From Sphingomonadaceae bacterium (lineage in GTDB: Bacteria; Pseudomonadota; Alphaproteobacteria; Sphingomonadales; Sphingomonadaceae): DNA of 43,500 nucleotides. A program made the position numbers and the translations under genes. The stretch is taken from the NCBI GenBank assembly GCA_947476425.1, contig CANJQJ010000025.1, positions 1 through 43,500 of the forward strand, read 5' to 3'. A model generated the notes under the pieces. The model was not told the origin of the DNA. It worked only from the letters and a program-made list of their open reading frames with translations, and searched no databases. Position 1 is the first letter of the stretch. Every line of letters begins with the position of its first letter. Shown here in pieces: positions 33,801 to 42,729 of the stretch.

Positions 33801-35717
33801 ATGATGCGGATTGGCAGGTCTATCTCGGGGCGACTGGCTGCGATTATGATCGCACTGCTCGGTCTTGCCGGTGCCGTGGCAATCGCCGCGCCGGAAGTCA
33901 ATCCTGTCGCCAAGGCCAATCCCACGTTCGATCGCGACAAGGCCCCCGGCAGGGCCCTGTTTGCGACGCACTGCGCGGGTTGTCACGAAGGTGTCGGCAT
34001 GGAGAAGGCGCCCAATCGCCAGTTCCTCGAAATGATGGATCCCCACGCGATCGTGACCGCCTTGACCAGCGGCGTGATGCAGGGCCAGGGCAAGTCGCTC
34101 ACCCCGGTTGAGCGCCAGCAAGTCTCAGAATTTCTCACTGGTGACGAGCTTGCCAACTACAAGCCCGCCGCTTCCCCTCTGCGCTGTACGGGCGCTGCGC
34201 TGGCTTTCGATCGGACTCGTCCCCCCGCACAGGCAGGCTGGGGCTATGATAGCGCGCGCTTCATTCCGACCGCAGCGGCGGGCTTGGGGCATGACCAGGT
34301 CACGCGCCTCAAGCTCAGATGGGCATTTGCGTTTCCAGCGGCGATGCGCGCTAGGTCGCAGCCCCTGATCGCAATGAAGAGCGTGTTCGTCGGCAGCCAG
34401 GATGGCACGGTCTACGCGCTCGATCTCGCCAGCGGCTGCGTTCGCTGGACGAGCAAGATTTCCGCCGAGATCCGCACCGGCATCGTGATGGAACCGTGGA
34501 AGGCCAGCACCACGCCCGCGCATCCGCCCCGAATCTTCTTCGGCGACCTGCTGGGACGCGTCTATGCGATGGATGCGCTCTCCGGGAAGCTGCTCTGGCG
34601 GATACGTCCAGACGGCCATCCCAACGCCACGATGACCGGTACACCGCTGCTGCGTGGCGACACGCTTTACGTTCCGGTTTCGTCGCTGGAGAATACGGCT
34701 GCGGTCGATCCGAAATATCCCTGCTGCAGTTTCCGTGGCTCGGTGGTCGCGCTCAATGCCGCGACCGGCGCGGTAAAGTGGCGGCATTTCACCATTCCCG
34801 AACCCGCCACCGAGCAAGGCACGAACGGGGCCGGAACCCCGAACTTCGCCGCATCGGGCGCATCGGTGTGGACCAGCCCGACCTATGATCCGGTGCGCAA
34901 GCTGATCTATCACGGCAGTGGCCAGAACTACTCCTCTCCCGCCGACGGCAATTCGGATGCGGTCTTCGCGGTCGATGCCGCGACCGGCGTGCGGCGCTGG
35001 GTGCGGCAGCTGAGCGCGCATGACGCATGGACGCCTGCGTGTGCGATGGGGCTGTCGGTCGGCTGCCCGGCGGAGCATGGGCCCGATCATGACGTTGCCG
35101 CCTCGCCGCTTCTCGTCGAACTTGGCAATGGCCACCAGATCATCGTCGCCGGCCAGAAATCGGGCACCGTAGCGGGCATCGATCCGGACGATGGCCACAT
35201 CGTGTGGCAGCGCAAGATGGGACGCGGCGGCCTGTTCGGCGGGGTGCATTTCGGCATGGCGGTCGAAGGCAACCGAGTCTTCGTTCCGATCGCCGACATA
35301 CCGATCGGCGGCGACGGCAAGGCGCCTCCAGGCGACGGCCACCCCGGCCTCTACGCGATCGATGCTGCAACCGGCGAAACCATATGGAGCGCGCCATCGA
35401 CTGCCGACGATTGTCACGGCCGCCAATATTGCGCTCCCGGTATTTCGTCGGCCGTGACGGCGATGCCAGGCGTGGTGTTCGCAGGGCATCTCGACGGCTG
35501 GCTCCATGCCTATGACAGCAAGACGGGCGCCCCGCTCTGGCAGGTCGACACCACGCTGCCCGCCAAAGCTCCGAATGGCGCGATCGCGCAGGGCGGCGCG
35601 ATGAGTGGCCCTGGCGTGGCGATCGGAGACGGCCATGTCGTCGTCAATTCGGGCTATGGATATGCGATGCACATGCCGGGGAACGCGTTGCTGGTCTACA
35701 CGATCGACGGCAGGTGA
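33801..35717 (+). CDS. Cytochrome c-fused PQQ dehydrogenase (PVA dehydrogenase-like)
   Basis: This is a 638-residue secreted quinohemoprotein. A signal peptide (about 1-30) is followed by a c-type cytochrome with C58-A-G-C61-H62 and a likely axial Met93 (GVMQGQGKSL). From about residue 150 a PQQ beta-propeller follows, with repeats such as VFVGSQDGTVYALDLASG and VYAMDALSGKLLWR. The neighbouring Cys308-Cys309 pair (YPCCSF) recalls the disulfide of quinoprotein alcohol dehydrogenases. The closest known type is cytochrome-linked polyvinyl alcohol dehydrogenase (PvaA), found in sphingomonads, with heme at the N-terminus. It works in the periplasm and passes electrons to the respiratory chain. The true substrate is unknown, since no hydrolase or transporter of the PVA pathway is nearby. 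Confidence 0.82.
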   Translation: MMRIGRSISGRLAAIMIALLGLAGAVAIAAPEVNPVAKANPTFDRDKAPGRALFATHCAGCHEGVGMEKAPNRQFLEMMDPHAIVTALTSGVMQGQGKSLTPVERQQVSEFLTGDELANYKPAASPLRCTGAALAFDRTRPPAQAGWGYDSARFIPTAAAGLGHDQVTRLKLRWAFAFPAAMRARSQPLIAMKSVFVGSQDGTVYALDLASGCVRWTSKISAEIRTGIVMEPWKASTTPAHPPRIFFGDLLGRVYAMDALSGKLLWRIRPDGHPNATMTGTPLLRGDTLYVPVSSLENTAAVDPKYPCCSFRGSVVALNAATGAVKWRHFTIPEPATEQGTNGAGTPNFAASGASVWTSPTYDPVRKLIYHGSGQNYSSPADGNSDAVFAVDAATGVRRWVRQLSAHDAWTPACAMGLSVGCPAEHGPDHDVAASPLLVELGNGHQIIVAGQKSGTVAGIDPDDGHIVWQRKMGRGGLFGGVHFGMAVEGNRVFVPIADIPIGGDGKAPPGDGHPGLYAIDAATGETIWSAPSTADDCHGRQYCAPGISSAVTAMPGVVFAGHLDGWLHAYDSKTGAPLWQVDTTLPAKAPNGAIAQGGAMSGPGVAIGDGHVVVNSGYGYAMHMPGNALLVYTIDGR

Positions 35718-35777
35718 CTTGACTATTCGCGCGGATTTGCAAGGCTGTGGGCTAGGAATGACGAGAGGAATGAAGGA

Positions 35778-36848
35778 ATGAAGGTCAGCTATCTGGCGAT
35801 GACGGGTTATGACGGCCCGGCGCCCGGTTTCGAGGTGTGGCCCGCGCCCTCGCGATATTGCGATCCTGCCATTGCGACGGCATCGATGGAACGCACGCTT
35901 TCGCTGTGCGAATTCGTAGAGAAGCTTGGCTTCGATTCGATCACAGTCGCCGAACATCATTACGCGCCCTATATGATGACGCCCAACCCGACGGTAATGG
36001 CTGCGGCGATCATCCAGCGAGTCAAACGTGCGCGGATTGCATTGATGGGACCGCTGATTCCGCTTCATAATCCGGTCCGTATCGCCGAGGAACTGGCGAT
36101 GCTCGACGTGATGAGCGGCGGCCGAATTTCGGTAATGCCATTGCGCGGCACCCCCAACGAGCACCGCACCTACGATACGCCGGCAGAGCAGACTCGAGCG
36201 ATGACCCAGGAGGGCATCGATCTGCTGATAAAGGCGCTGGAGGAAGAAACCCCCTTCTCGTGGCGCGGGCCGCATTATGCGTACAGCACGATCTCGATCT
36301 GGCCGCGCCCGGTGCAAAAGCCAATCCCGGTGTATGGATCGGGGAATAGCGAGGAATCGATTCGCTTTGCCGCAGAACGCAGGATCGGCATCGGCTTCTC
36401 CTTCGTGCCGATCGAAGCGGTCATCGGTTGGGTCGAGCTTTATCGCCACGAATGCGCCCGTTTTGGCTGGACGCCGATCCCGGCGCAGATCGTCTATCGT
36501 GGCATCGCCCATCTGGACACCACGGACGAAGCCGCCGATGCGGGGATGATGGCGCATTTTGGGCGCAAGCAGCAGGAGGCGGCACAACTCCAGTCCGAAA
36601 CGATGGGCGGGCCGCCGCTTAACAACCTGATCATCGGCAAGCCGCTCTTCACCGGCTCTTCCAAGACCGTGAGTGACGCTTGCCACGCGCTCAGCGACTG
36701 CGGTGTCGGAATTATCGACACGGTCTTCTCGATCGGCACACATGAGGAACAGGTGCGCTCGATGGAGATTTTCGCGCGTGACGTAATTCCGCAGATTCAC
36801 GAATGGAGCGACAAGAGCTTTGCCCGCCCGCTGACGACGGCGGCCTGA
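35778..36848 (+). CDS. LLM class flavin-dependent oxidoreductase
   Basis: This is a 356-residue TIM-barrel protein of the luciferase-like monooxygenase family, which uses reduced FMN to oxidise small molecules. Family segments are FDSITVAEHHYAPYMMTPNP (about 52-71), IALMGPLIPLHNPVRIAEELAMLDVMSGGRI (about 87-117) and a C-terminal SDCGVGIIDTVFSIG. No signal peptide. It is 60 bases after the PQQ dehydrogenase and on the same strand, so it may be co-transcribed. A partner flavin reductase is not seen. Substrate unknown. Confidence 0.85.
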   Translation: MKVSYLAMTGYDGPAPGFEVWPAPSRYCDPAIATASMERTLSLCEFVEKLGFDSITVAEHHYAPYMMTPNPTVMAAAIIQRVKRARIALMGPLIPLHNPVRIAEELAMLDVMSGGRISVMPLRGTPNEHRTYDTPAEQTRAMTQEGIDLLIKALEEETPFSWRGPHYAYSTISIWPRPVQKPIPVYGSGNSEESIRFAAERRIGIGFSFVPIEAVIGWVELYRHECARFGWTPIPAQIVYRGIAHLDTTDEAADAGMMAHFGRKQQEAAQLQSETMGGPPLNNLIIGKPLFTGSSKTVSDACHALSDCGVGIIDTVFSIGTHEEQVRSMEIFARDVIPQIHEWSDKSFARPLTTAA

Positions 36849-36858
36849 TCCTGAAAAC

Positions 36859-36933
36859 TGGAGCGGGCGAAGGGATTCGAACCCTCGACCCCAACCTTGG
36901 CAAGGTTGTGCTCTACCCCTGAGCTACGCCCGC
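36859..36933 (-). tRNA. tRNA-Gly (anticodon GCC)
   Basis: A full cloverleaf on the minus strand. The acceptor stem GCGGGCG pairs with CGCCCGC, followed by a T discriminator and an encoded CCA (36859-36861). There is a D arm AGCTCAGGGGTAGAGC, an anticodon stem CAACC/GGTTG with loop TTGCCAA (anticodon GCC, reads GGC), and a T arm with GTTCGAATC. It looks intact at 75 bases. It is convergent with the monooxygenase gene and ends ten bases after its stop. Confidence 0.95.
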
Positions 36934-37010
36934 TCGGCGCTCGTCGCGAGGTCGGAAGGCCGATCCTCTGCGGTGAGGTGGCGGCCACTAGCATCGGTTT
37001 CCGGGCGCGG

Positions 37011-37032
37011 CAAGCCCTGATTGGAGGGCTTG
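37011..37032. repeat. Eight-base-pair hairpin between tRNA-Gly and the thioredoxin-TPR gene
   Basis: CAAGCCCT (37011-37018) pairs perfectly with AGGGCTTG (37025-37032) across a six-base loop. It lies in the 162-base gap between two divergent transcripts, 64 bases before the next start. It is not followed by a T run on either strand, so it is not a standard terminator. It could be an operator or leader structure. Confidence 0.4.
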
Positions 37033-37081
37033 GCAATTCGGTGCGCAACCCCACATAAGGGCAGCCGGATTCGCGGTGACT

Positions 37082-37089
37082 GGAAGGAG
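37082..37089 (+). promoter_or_regulatory. Ribosome-binding site selecting the GTG start of the thioredoxin-TPR gene
   Basis: GGAAGGAG six bases before GTG 37096. An ATG at 37091 also follows it but leads to an early stop in another frame, so the GTG is the better start. Confidence 0.6.
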
Positions 37090-37095
37090 CATGGT

Positions 37096-38007
37096 GTGGC
37101 GACCCTTGGGATGAGCGCGACGGAGCGCGACGCGATGGAGACGTTCCAGCGCAACGTGATCGAGCCGTCGATGACCGAGCTCGTGATCCTCGACTTCTGG
37201 GCCGAGTGGTGCGGCCCCTGCAAGCAACTGGGACCGGTGCTCGAAAAGGTCGCGGCGGATTATGCCGGGCGCGGCGTTCGGCTGGTCAAGATCGACGTCG
37301 ATGCCGACAAGATGATCGCAGCGCAGTTCCGCGTGCAATCGATCCCAACGGTCTATGCGATGTTCCAGGGCCAACCGGTCGCCGATTTGACCCAGTATCG
37401 CACCGAAGCGCAACTGGGCCATGCCCTCGACCAGCTGCTCCGCCAACTTCCCGTGACCGGCGCCGAACAGCAGCAGGCCGAGGATATCGCCCCCTATATC
37501 GTACTGGCGGAGGAAACGCTCGGCCAGGGCGACGCCGAAGGCGCGCTGGCCGCGTTCGAGCGGCTAGCCGAGGTGCAGCCTGACAACCTCGCCATTGTCT
37601 CTGGCGTCACCCGTGCATTGATCCAGCTCGGCCACGCCGACGATGCCGAGGCCCTGCTCGCGTCGCTTCCCCCGGAGGCCGCGAAGGACCCGCTGATCGC
37701 GCGCGCGGCCGCCGCGCTGGCAATCGCAAGGGATGCAAAGCCCGTCGACGATCTTGCCGGGCTCAAGGCCAGCGTTGCGGCCAATCCAGACGATCATGAC
37801 GCGGCCTTCAGGCTTGCCGGCGGCTTGATGGCGGCGGGCGACCGTGATGGAGCAGCTGATGCGCTGCTCGGCATCATCGGCCGCGATCGCGACTGGAACG
37901 AAGGTGCCGCGCGCGCCCAATTGCTAAAGCTGTTCGAGTCGGTGGGCCTCGAGGACCCATGGGTCAGCGCACAACGCCGCCGTCTTTCGACGCTGCTGTT
38001 TTCATGA
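37096..38007 (+). CDS. cnoX: Thioredoxin-TPR protein (YbbN/CnoX-like)
   Basis: This is a 303-residue protein with an N-terminal thioredoxin domain (about 10-120) and a C-terminal tetratricopeptide-like helical domain (about 125-303). The active site W38-C-G-P-C42 is complete, unlike E. coli YbbN, which has lost it. Alphaproteobacterial CnoX forms keep the CxxC and protect proteins from over-oxidation before passing them to chaperones. The start is a GTG at 37096 with GGAAGGAG (37082-37089) six bases upstream, giving MATLGMSATE; the ATG at 37111 has no such site. The stop overlaps the next gene by four bases (ATGA), so the two are coupled. Confidence 0.88.
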   Translation: MATLGMSATERDAMETFQRNVIEPSMTELVILDFWAEWCGPCKQLGPVLEKVAADYAGRGVRLVKIDVDADKMIAAQFRVQSIPTVYAMFQGQPVADLTQYRTEAQLGHALDQLLRQLPVTGAEQQQAEDIAPYIVLAEETLGQGDAEGALAAFERLAEVQPDNLAIVSGVTRALIQLGHADDAEALLASLPPEAAKDPLIARAAAALAIARDAKPVDDLAGLKASVAANPDDHDAAFRLAGGLMAAGDRDGAADALLGIIGRDRDWNEGAARAQLLKLFESVGLEDPWVSAQRRRLSTLLFS

Positions 38008-38633
38008 TCACCGAGACTCGCCAGCGCCTTTCGGTCTTTCCGCTCGGAGGCGCGATCCTGTTCCCGCGCTCGATGCTGCCCCTGCACATCTTCGAGCCGC
38101 GCTATCGTGCGCTGGTCAGCGACTCGCTGGCGCGCGATCGTCGCATCGCGATGATCCAGCCTCGCGTCGATGGCTTGGTGCCAGAACTATATTCAGTCGG
38201 ATGCGTAGGTCGCATCGCGCAGGTCGAGGCCCTCGACGACGGCCGCTTCAACATAGTGCTCGAGGGCATTGCGCGCTTCCGGACACTCAAGGAATTGTCG
38301 ACAACCACGCCCTTCCGCCAGATCGAAGCCGAATTCGGCAGCTTCGATGACGAATCCGACGAGCCCCTCCCCCATATCCTGCGCGCCGATTTCGAACGCG
38401 AGGGCAAGCGCTTTTGCAAGGCGCGCGGGATCATGGTGAACTGGGAGGCGCTGGCGGAAATGGACGACGAGGCGGTGATCAACGGCTCGGCGCAAGTGGC
38501 CCCGTTCGATATTGCATCGAAGCAAGCGCTGCTTGAAGCCCCAACGCTTACCGAACGCGCCGACTTGCTGATCCAGCTGCTGCGCTTCTATCGCGAGCAG
38601 GGCGATGGCGAGGAAAAGGTCACGCTGCAATGA
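38004..38633 (+). CDS. LON peptidase N-terminal substrate-binding domain protein
   Basis: This is a 209-residue stand-alone LON N-terminal (LAN) domain. It opens RLSVFPLGGAILFPRSMLPLHIFEPRYRALV, typical of the family, and ends in a helical part (TERADLLIQLLRFYREQ). It lacks the Lon ATPase and protease domains, as expected for this family, whose role is likely in protein quality control but poorly known. Starts and stops overlap by four bases with the genes on both sides, giving a tightly coupled three-gene operon. Confidence 0.9.
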   Translation: MITETRQRLSVFPLGGAILFPRSMLPLHIFEPRYRALVSDSLARDRRIAMIQPRVDGLVPELYSVGCVGRIAQVEALDDGRFNIVLEGIARFRTLKELSTTTPFRQIEAEFGSFDDESDEPLPHILRADFEREGKRFCKARGIMVNWEALAEMDDEAVINGSAQVAPFDIASKQALLEAPTLTERADLLIQLLRFYREQGDGEEKVTLQ

Positions 38634-38830
38634 TCGCGATCGATGGAGCATTGCTCGCCGACCTCGTCTGCCCGGTTACGCGCACGCCACTCACCCTGTC
38701 CGCTGCGGGCGATTCGCTGGTTTCAGCAGCCGCCGGGCTGGCATTTCCGATTTGCGATGGTGTGCCGGTACTTCTGGTCGAAGCTGCAAAGCCCCTGGCT
38801 TCGCCAGGGGATCAGATCATCATCCCCTGA
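38630..38830 (+). CDS. Trm112 family protein
   Basis: This is a 66-residue Trm112/YcaR-like protein. The pattern DLVCPVTRTPL (one Cys here, not the usual CPxC) and FPICDGVPVLL matches the family, which in other organisms activates methyltransferases or binds zinc. Only two Cys remain, so it probably does not bind zinc, as in many bacterial homologues. The start overlaps the LON-domain gene stop by four bases. The last 19 bases overlap the convergent ubiH gene and contain the 38791-38810 hairpin. Confidence 0.85.
   Translation: MIAIDGALLADLVCPVTRTPLTLSAAGDSLVSAAAGLAFPICDGVPVLLVEAAKPLASPGDQIIIP
38791..38810 (-). terminator. Hairpin just after ubiH, inside the Trm112 coding end
   Basis: CCCCTGG (38792-38798) pairs with CCAGGGG (38804-38810) around CTTCG. 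On the minus strand it starts right after the ubiH stop (38812-38814), where it could end ubiH transcription. Its T run is weak (CTTTGC). On the plus strand it lies in the last Trm112 codons, so a plus-strand role is less likely. Confidence 0.5.
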
Positions 38831-40020
38831 AGCAATCGCGGCAGATTACCGGAGGATCCGCGCGCCTCAGTCATGAAGAAATTCTTGAGCGGTGAAAGCC
38901 GTTCGACCGCGCCGAGGCCAAAGCGGCGCAGCGCTCGCGCCGGACGGCCGGGAATTCCGAAGAGATGGACCAAGGCATCGGTGGATCCCGCGACCATCAA
39001 CCCATCCAGCGAACGCCAGCGCTCGTAGCGCGCAAGCAACTGTGCATCGCCAGGATCGAGGCCGAGCCGGACGCCCTCGACGAGAACTTCCGCAAGCGCG
39101 GCAACATCGCGGTAGCCGAGATTGACTCCCTGCCCGGCGATCGGATGAATGCCGTGCGCGGCGTCACCAATGAGAACAAGGCGCTGCTCGACCACCTTGG
39201 CGGTGTGATGAAAATCGAGCGGATAGGCGGAACGTGGCGAGACCATCTCGAGATCGCCCAAGATGCCACCGCTGCGCTTCTGCATCTCGGCAAGAAAGGC
39301 GCGATCGGGCAGGTCGCGGATCGCAGGGGCATCGTCTCGGCTTACCGACCAGACAACACAGCTGCGATCCCCCGGCATCATCGGCAGCAGCGCGAACGGG
39401 CCATCCGAATAGAATATCTCGTGCGCGACATTCCGATGTGGCTGGCTGTGCCGCACGGTGACGATCTGCGCGACATGATCATAATCCCAGCGCGCGCTCC
39501 GGATGCCCGCCGAATCGCGCGTGGGGGACTTGCGGCCCTCGGCACCGACCAGCAACGCACCCTCAATGGTCCGTCCATCGGCAAGGATAACGCGCACGCC
39601 GTCGTCCTCGCGAACGGTATCGACGGGCATCGCTGGCGCAAGCAGGGTAAGATACTCGGCTGCCTTCGCTCGTTGGTAGAGCGCTATGCGAAGCGCTCGA
39701 TTTTCGAACATGTAGCCAAGCGGATCTTCCACCGAATCCGCATCGAAACGCAGGGCGCCGGCGGAAAGTCCGTCGCGCACCTCGATATGCTCGATCGGGC
39801 AACCTTGACCCGCGAGCAGTTTGCCGACCCCGATTGCCTCGAGCATCCGCCATGGCGCACTCGCGACGGCCGAGGCCCGGCCATCGAAACCGGGCTCGAG
39901 CAACTTGGCGGGATCGGCAGGATCGATGACGACTGAGGCAATGCCGTGGGCATCCAGTGCGATCGCGAGCGTCAGGCCGACAAGCCCGCCGCCGAGAATG
40001 ATGACTTCGGTGCGTTCCAT
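38812..40020 (-). CDS. ubiH: UbiH/UbiF/Coq6-family FAD-dependent monooxygenase
   Basis: This is a 402-residue flavoprotein hydroxylase of ubiquinone synthesis. The FAD motif VIILGGGLVGLTLAIAL is at about 5-21. The second FAD segment LVLIGDAAHGIHPIAGQGVN lies at about 286-305. Its length and C-terminal helices are typical. It adds a hydroxyl to the polyprenyl-phenol ring; which ring position cannot be told. It is convergent with the Trm112 gene, with a 19-base overlap, and divergent from ftsK. Confidence 0.9.
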   Translation of the reverse strand: MERTEVIILGGGLVGLTLAIALDAHGIASVVIDPADPAKLLEPGFDGRASAVASAPWRMLEAIGVGKLLAGQGCPIEHIEVRDGLSAGALRFDADSVEDPLGYMFENRALRIALYQRAKAAEYLTLLAPAMPVDTVREDDGVRVILADGRTIEGALLVGAEGRKSPTRDSAGIRSARWDYDHVAQIVTVRHSQPHRNVAHEIFYSDGPFALLPMMPGDRSCVVWSVSRDDAPAIRDLPDRAFLAEMQKRSGGILGDLEMVSPRSAYPLDFHHTAKVVEQRLVLIGDAAHGIHPIAGQGVNLGYRDVAALAEVLVEGVRLGLDPGDAQLLARYERWRSLDGLMVAGSTDALVHLFGIPGRPARALRRFGLGAVERLSPLKNFFMTEARGSSGNLPRLLQGMMI

Positions 40021-40245
40021 CGGGTCACCCTAAAGGCATTCCATGAAGGATGAAACGGGGGAGCTACGCCGTCGATCAATTCCGCGAAAACCCGAGGTTC
40101 CGCCGAAGGGGGAGCGAGCTTTGCCCTTGGTCAACCTTGTGCGAAGACGAACGGCCGCACGCAAAGCTTGACCGCGAGTCCCGGAAGGGCGATTCTACAC
40201 CGGAACATCGGGCAAACATCGAACAAGAGACTGGACGAAAACGAT

Positions 40246-42588
40246 ATGGCTGGCAGCATGGTAAACTCCATGCCGATCTGGCGGGAGCGCCTGCATTTGA
40301 TCGGCAGGCGAAGCGGCGCGATCGCGGCGGCACTCGGCTTGCTTGCGATAACATTCGCCATCGCCTTCGCGCTGGTCAGTTATCGGCCATCGGATCCATC
40401 GCTGAACACCGCTGCCGAAGGTCCGGTACGCAACCTGCTTGGCACCCCGGGCGCCTGGGCTGCCGACATGCTGCTCACGTTGTTCGGCCCGGCAATCGGC
40501 ATGGCGCTGTTTCTCCCGATCCTGATCGCACTGCGGCTGTGGCGTGACGCCCCGCTCGACCATTGGATTCGCGAGATCCTGCTTGTCCTGCTCGCCTCTG
40601 CAATCGCCGGTTATGCACTGACGCTGCTCAAGGGCGGCGCGATCGCCGGCCTGCCCGCCGGATGGGGCGGTGCGATCGGGCTGGCGCTGGGCGCATTGAC
40701 GGACATGGGCCTGGTGCTGTTGCCTACGCCGGCATGGGAGCTGCCAATACGTCTTGTCCTCGCCCTGGCGCTGCTAGGAGGCGCGACGGCGTTGCTGCTG
40801 GCGGGTCTCAAGCTCGATGCCGCCGAACGCGCATGGCTGCTGAACCGCTTCCGGCGCGTCGATTCCGAGGACTGGAGCGCAGCGGACGACGTCGATCATG
40901 GAGACGAGGCGCCGGGCGTACAAAAGCCCAAGCGCTCCGCACCTCGCGCGGTAGCACCCGATCCCGCCGACGAAATGCGCCCGGTGATCAGCGAGCCTAG
41001 CCGGCCGCGCATCGAGGGCCAGCGCCAGCCGCGCGATCGTCAGACGAAGCTCGACCTGCGCGATACCTACCAATTGCCGTCGATCGACCTTCTCAAGCCA
41101 CCGCCGCCGGTCGGATCGCAAGTGATCGACAAGGCCGCTCTCGAACGCAATGCGCGATTGCTCGAATCGGTGCTGGATGATTTTCACGTCAAGGGCCGCA
41201 TCGTCGAAGTCCGCCCGGGACCAGTGGTCACGATGTACGAACTCGAGCCGGCAAGCGGCATCAAGGCAAGCCGAGTAATCCAGCTTGCAGACGATATAGC
41301 GCGCAACATGTCAGCCCTCTCGGCGCGTGTCGCCACGATACCCGGGCGCACCGTGATCGGCATCGAGCTGCCCAATGCCAAGCGCGAGGCAGTGGTTCTA
41401 TCGGAGCTGGTCGGTAGCGATGCCTTCCAGGACACCACCGCCTCGCTTCCGCTCATCCTCGGCAAGAATATCGCGGGTGATCCGGTTATCGCCGATCTCG
41501 CCCCGATGCCGCATTTGCTGATCGCGGGTACAACCGGCTCGGGCAAGTCGGTCGGCCTTAACACGATGATCCTGTCGCTCCTGTACCGGCTCGATCCCGA
41601 TCAATGCAAAATGATCATGATCGATCCCAAGATGCTCGAGCTCAGCATCTATGATGACATCCCTCACCTCCTCTCCCCGGTTGTCACCGAGCCAGCCAAG
41701 GCGATCCGAGCGCTCAAATGGGCGGTCGAGCAGATGGAAGAACGTTACCGGATGATGGCCTCGGTCGGAGTCCGCAGCCTTGCCAGCTTCAATGACAAGG
41801 TCCGCCACGCCAAGACCAAGGGCCAGCCGCTCGGTCGTCGCGTGCAGACCGGTTATGATGCCGACAGCGGCCAGCCGCTGTACGAAGAAGAGCAGCTCGA
41901 TTGCGAGGTACTCCCGCAGATCGTCGTGATCGTCGACGAGCTCGCCGACCTGATGATGACCGCCGGCAAGGAGGTCGAGTTCCTGATCCAGCGGCTCGCG
42001 CAGAAGGCGCGAGCGGCCGGTATCCACCTGATCATGGCGACCCAGCGTCCATCGGTTGATGTCATCACCGGAGTGATCAAGGCCAATTTGCCCACGCGCA
42101 TCAGCTTCCAGGTGACCTCGAAGATCGATTCCCGCACCATCCTGGGGGAACAGGGCGCCGAACAGCTGCTCGGCAAGGGCGACATGCTTTACATGCCCGG
42201 CGGAAAGCAGATTGCCCGCGTCCACGGCCCGTTCGTTTCTGACGAGGAAGTCCGTGCGGTGGCCGATCATTGGCGCTCGCAGGGCGCACCCGATTATGTC
42301 CAGGCCGTCACCGAGGAACCGGAGGACGGCGGCTGGGCCATGGAAGGCGCGCCGACCGGCCCCGACGATCCCGAGACCCAGCTCTATCACAAGGCGGTCC
42401 AGCTCGTGGTCGAGAACCGCAAGGCATCGACGAGCTGGCTCCAGCGCCAGCTGCGCGTCGGGTACAACAGCGCGGCTCGATTGATCGAGCGAATGGAAAA
42501 AGCGGACATCATCAGCGCTCCTGATCATGTGGGGCGCCGCGAGGTTCAAGTCGAGGTGGCTGACCTCGCGCGCTTCATGGGGCGCTGA
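40246..42588 (+). CDS. ftsK: DNA translocase FtsK
   Basis: This is a protein of about 780 residues that pumps chromosomal DNA at the division septum and helps resolve chromosome dimers. Four to five N-terminal membrane segments (within about 25-190) are followed by a Pro/Asp/Arg-rich linker (about 200-280) and the motor domain. The Walker A motif GTTGSGKS is at 428-435. A C-terminal winged-helix gamma domain (LQRQLRVGYNSAARLIERME) reads DNA polarity sequences. The start is uncertain: ATG 40246 gives MAGSMVNSMPIW, a plausible FtsK start, but its ribosome-binding site is weak; ATGs at 40168, 40258 and 40270 are alternatives. lolA follows, the usual sphingomonad order. Confidence 0.95.
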   Translation: MAGSMVNSMPIWRERLHLIGRRSGAIAAALGLLAITFAIAFALVSYRPSDPSLNTAAEGPVRNLLGTPGAWAADMLLTLFGPAIGMALFLPILIALRLWRDAPLDHWIREILLVLLASAIAGYALTLLKGGAIAGLPAGWGGAIGLALGALTDMGLVLLPTPAWELPIRLVLALALLGGATALLLAGLKLDAAERAWLLNRFRRVDSEDWSAADDVDHGDEAPGVQKPKRSAPRAVAPDPADEMRPVISEPSRPRIEGQRQPRDRQTKLDLRDTYQLPSIDLLKPPPPVGSQVIDKAALERNARLLESVLDDFHVKGRIVEVRPGPVVTMYELEPASGIKASRVIQLADDIARNMSALSARVATIPGRTVIGIELPNAKREAVVLSELVGSDAFQDTTASLPLILGKNIAGDPVIADLAPMPHLLIAGTTGSGKSVGLNTMILSLLYRLDPDQCKMIMIDPKMLELSIYDDIPHLLSPVVTEPAKAIRALKWAVEQMEERYRMMASVGVRSLASFNDKVRHAKTKGQPLGRRVQTGYDADSGQPLYEEEQLDCEVLPQIVVIVDELADLMMTAGKEVEFLIQRLAQKARAAGIHLIMATQRPSVDVITGVIKANLPTRISFQVTSKIDSRTILGEQGAEQLLGKGDMLYMPGGKQIARVHGPFVSDEEVRAVADHWRSQGAPDYVQAVTEEPEDGGWAMEGAPTGPDDPETQLYHKAVQLVVENRKASTSWLQRQLRVGYNSAARLIERMEKADIISAPDHVGRREVQVEVADLARFMGR

Positions 42589-42729
42589 GAAGGTTCAGCG
42601 CGCATTCAAGACAGCGAGCCCAGGTGCGTCATGATCCCGTCGCTGGCGCGCTCTGCGTGGCATTCGAGCGCAACAGCAAGAAGCGTAAAGCCGGTTGACC
42701 AGGGGCCGACGTTGAGGAAATCCGATTTC

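Noticed and set aside
34125-36800. Long minus-strand open frame of about 890 codons across the PQQ dehydrogenase and the monooxygenase
   Set aside because: It is antisense to two well-recognised genes, is rich in Arg and His as expected of a high-GC shadow frame, and shows no protein family.
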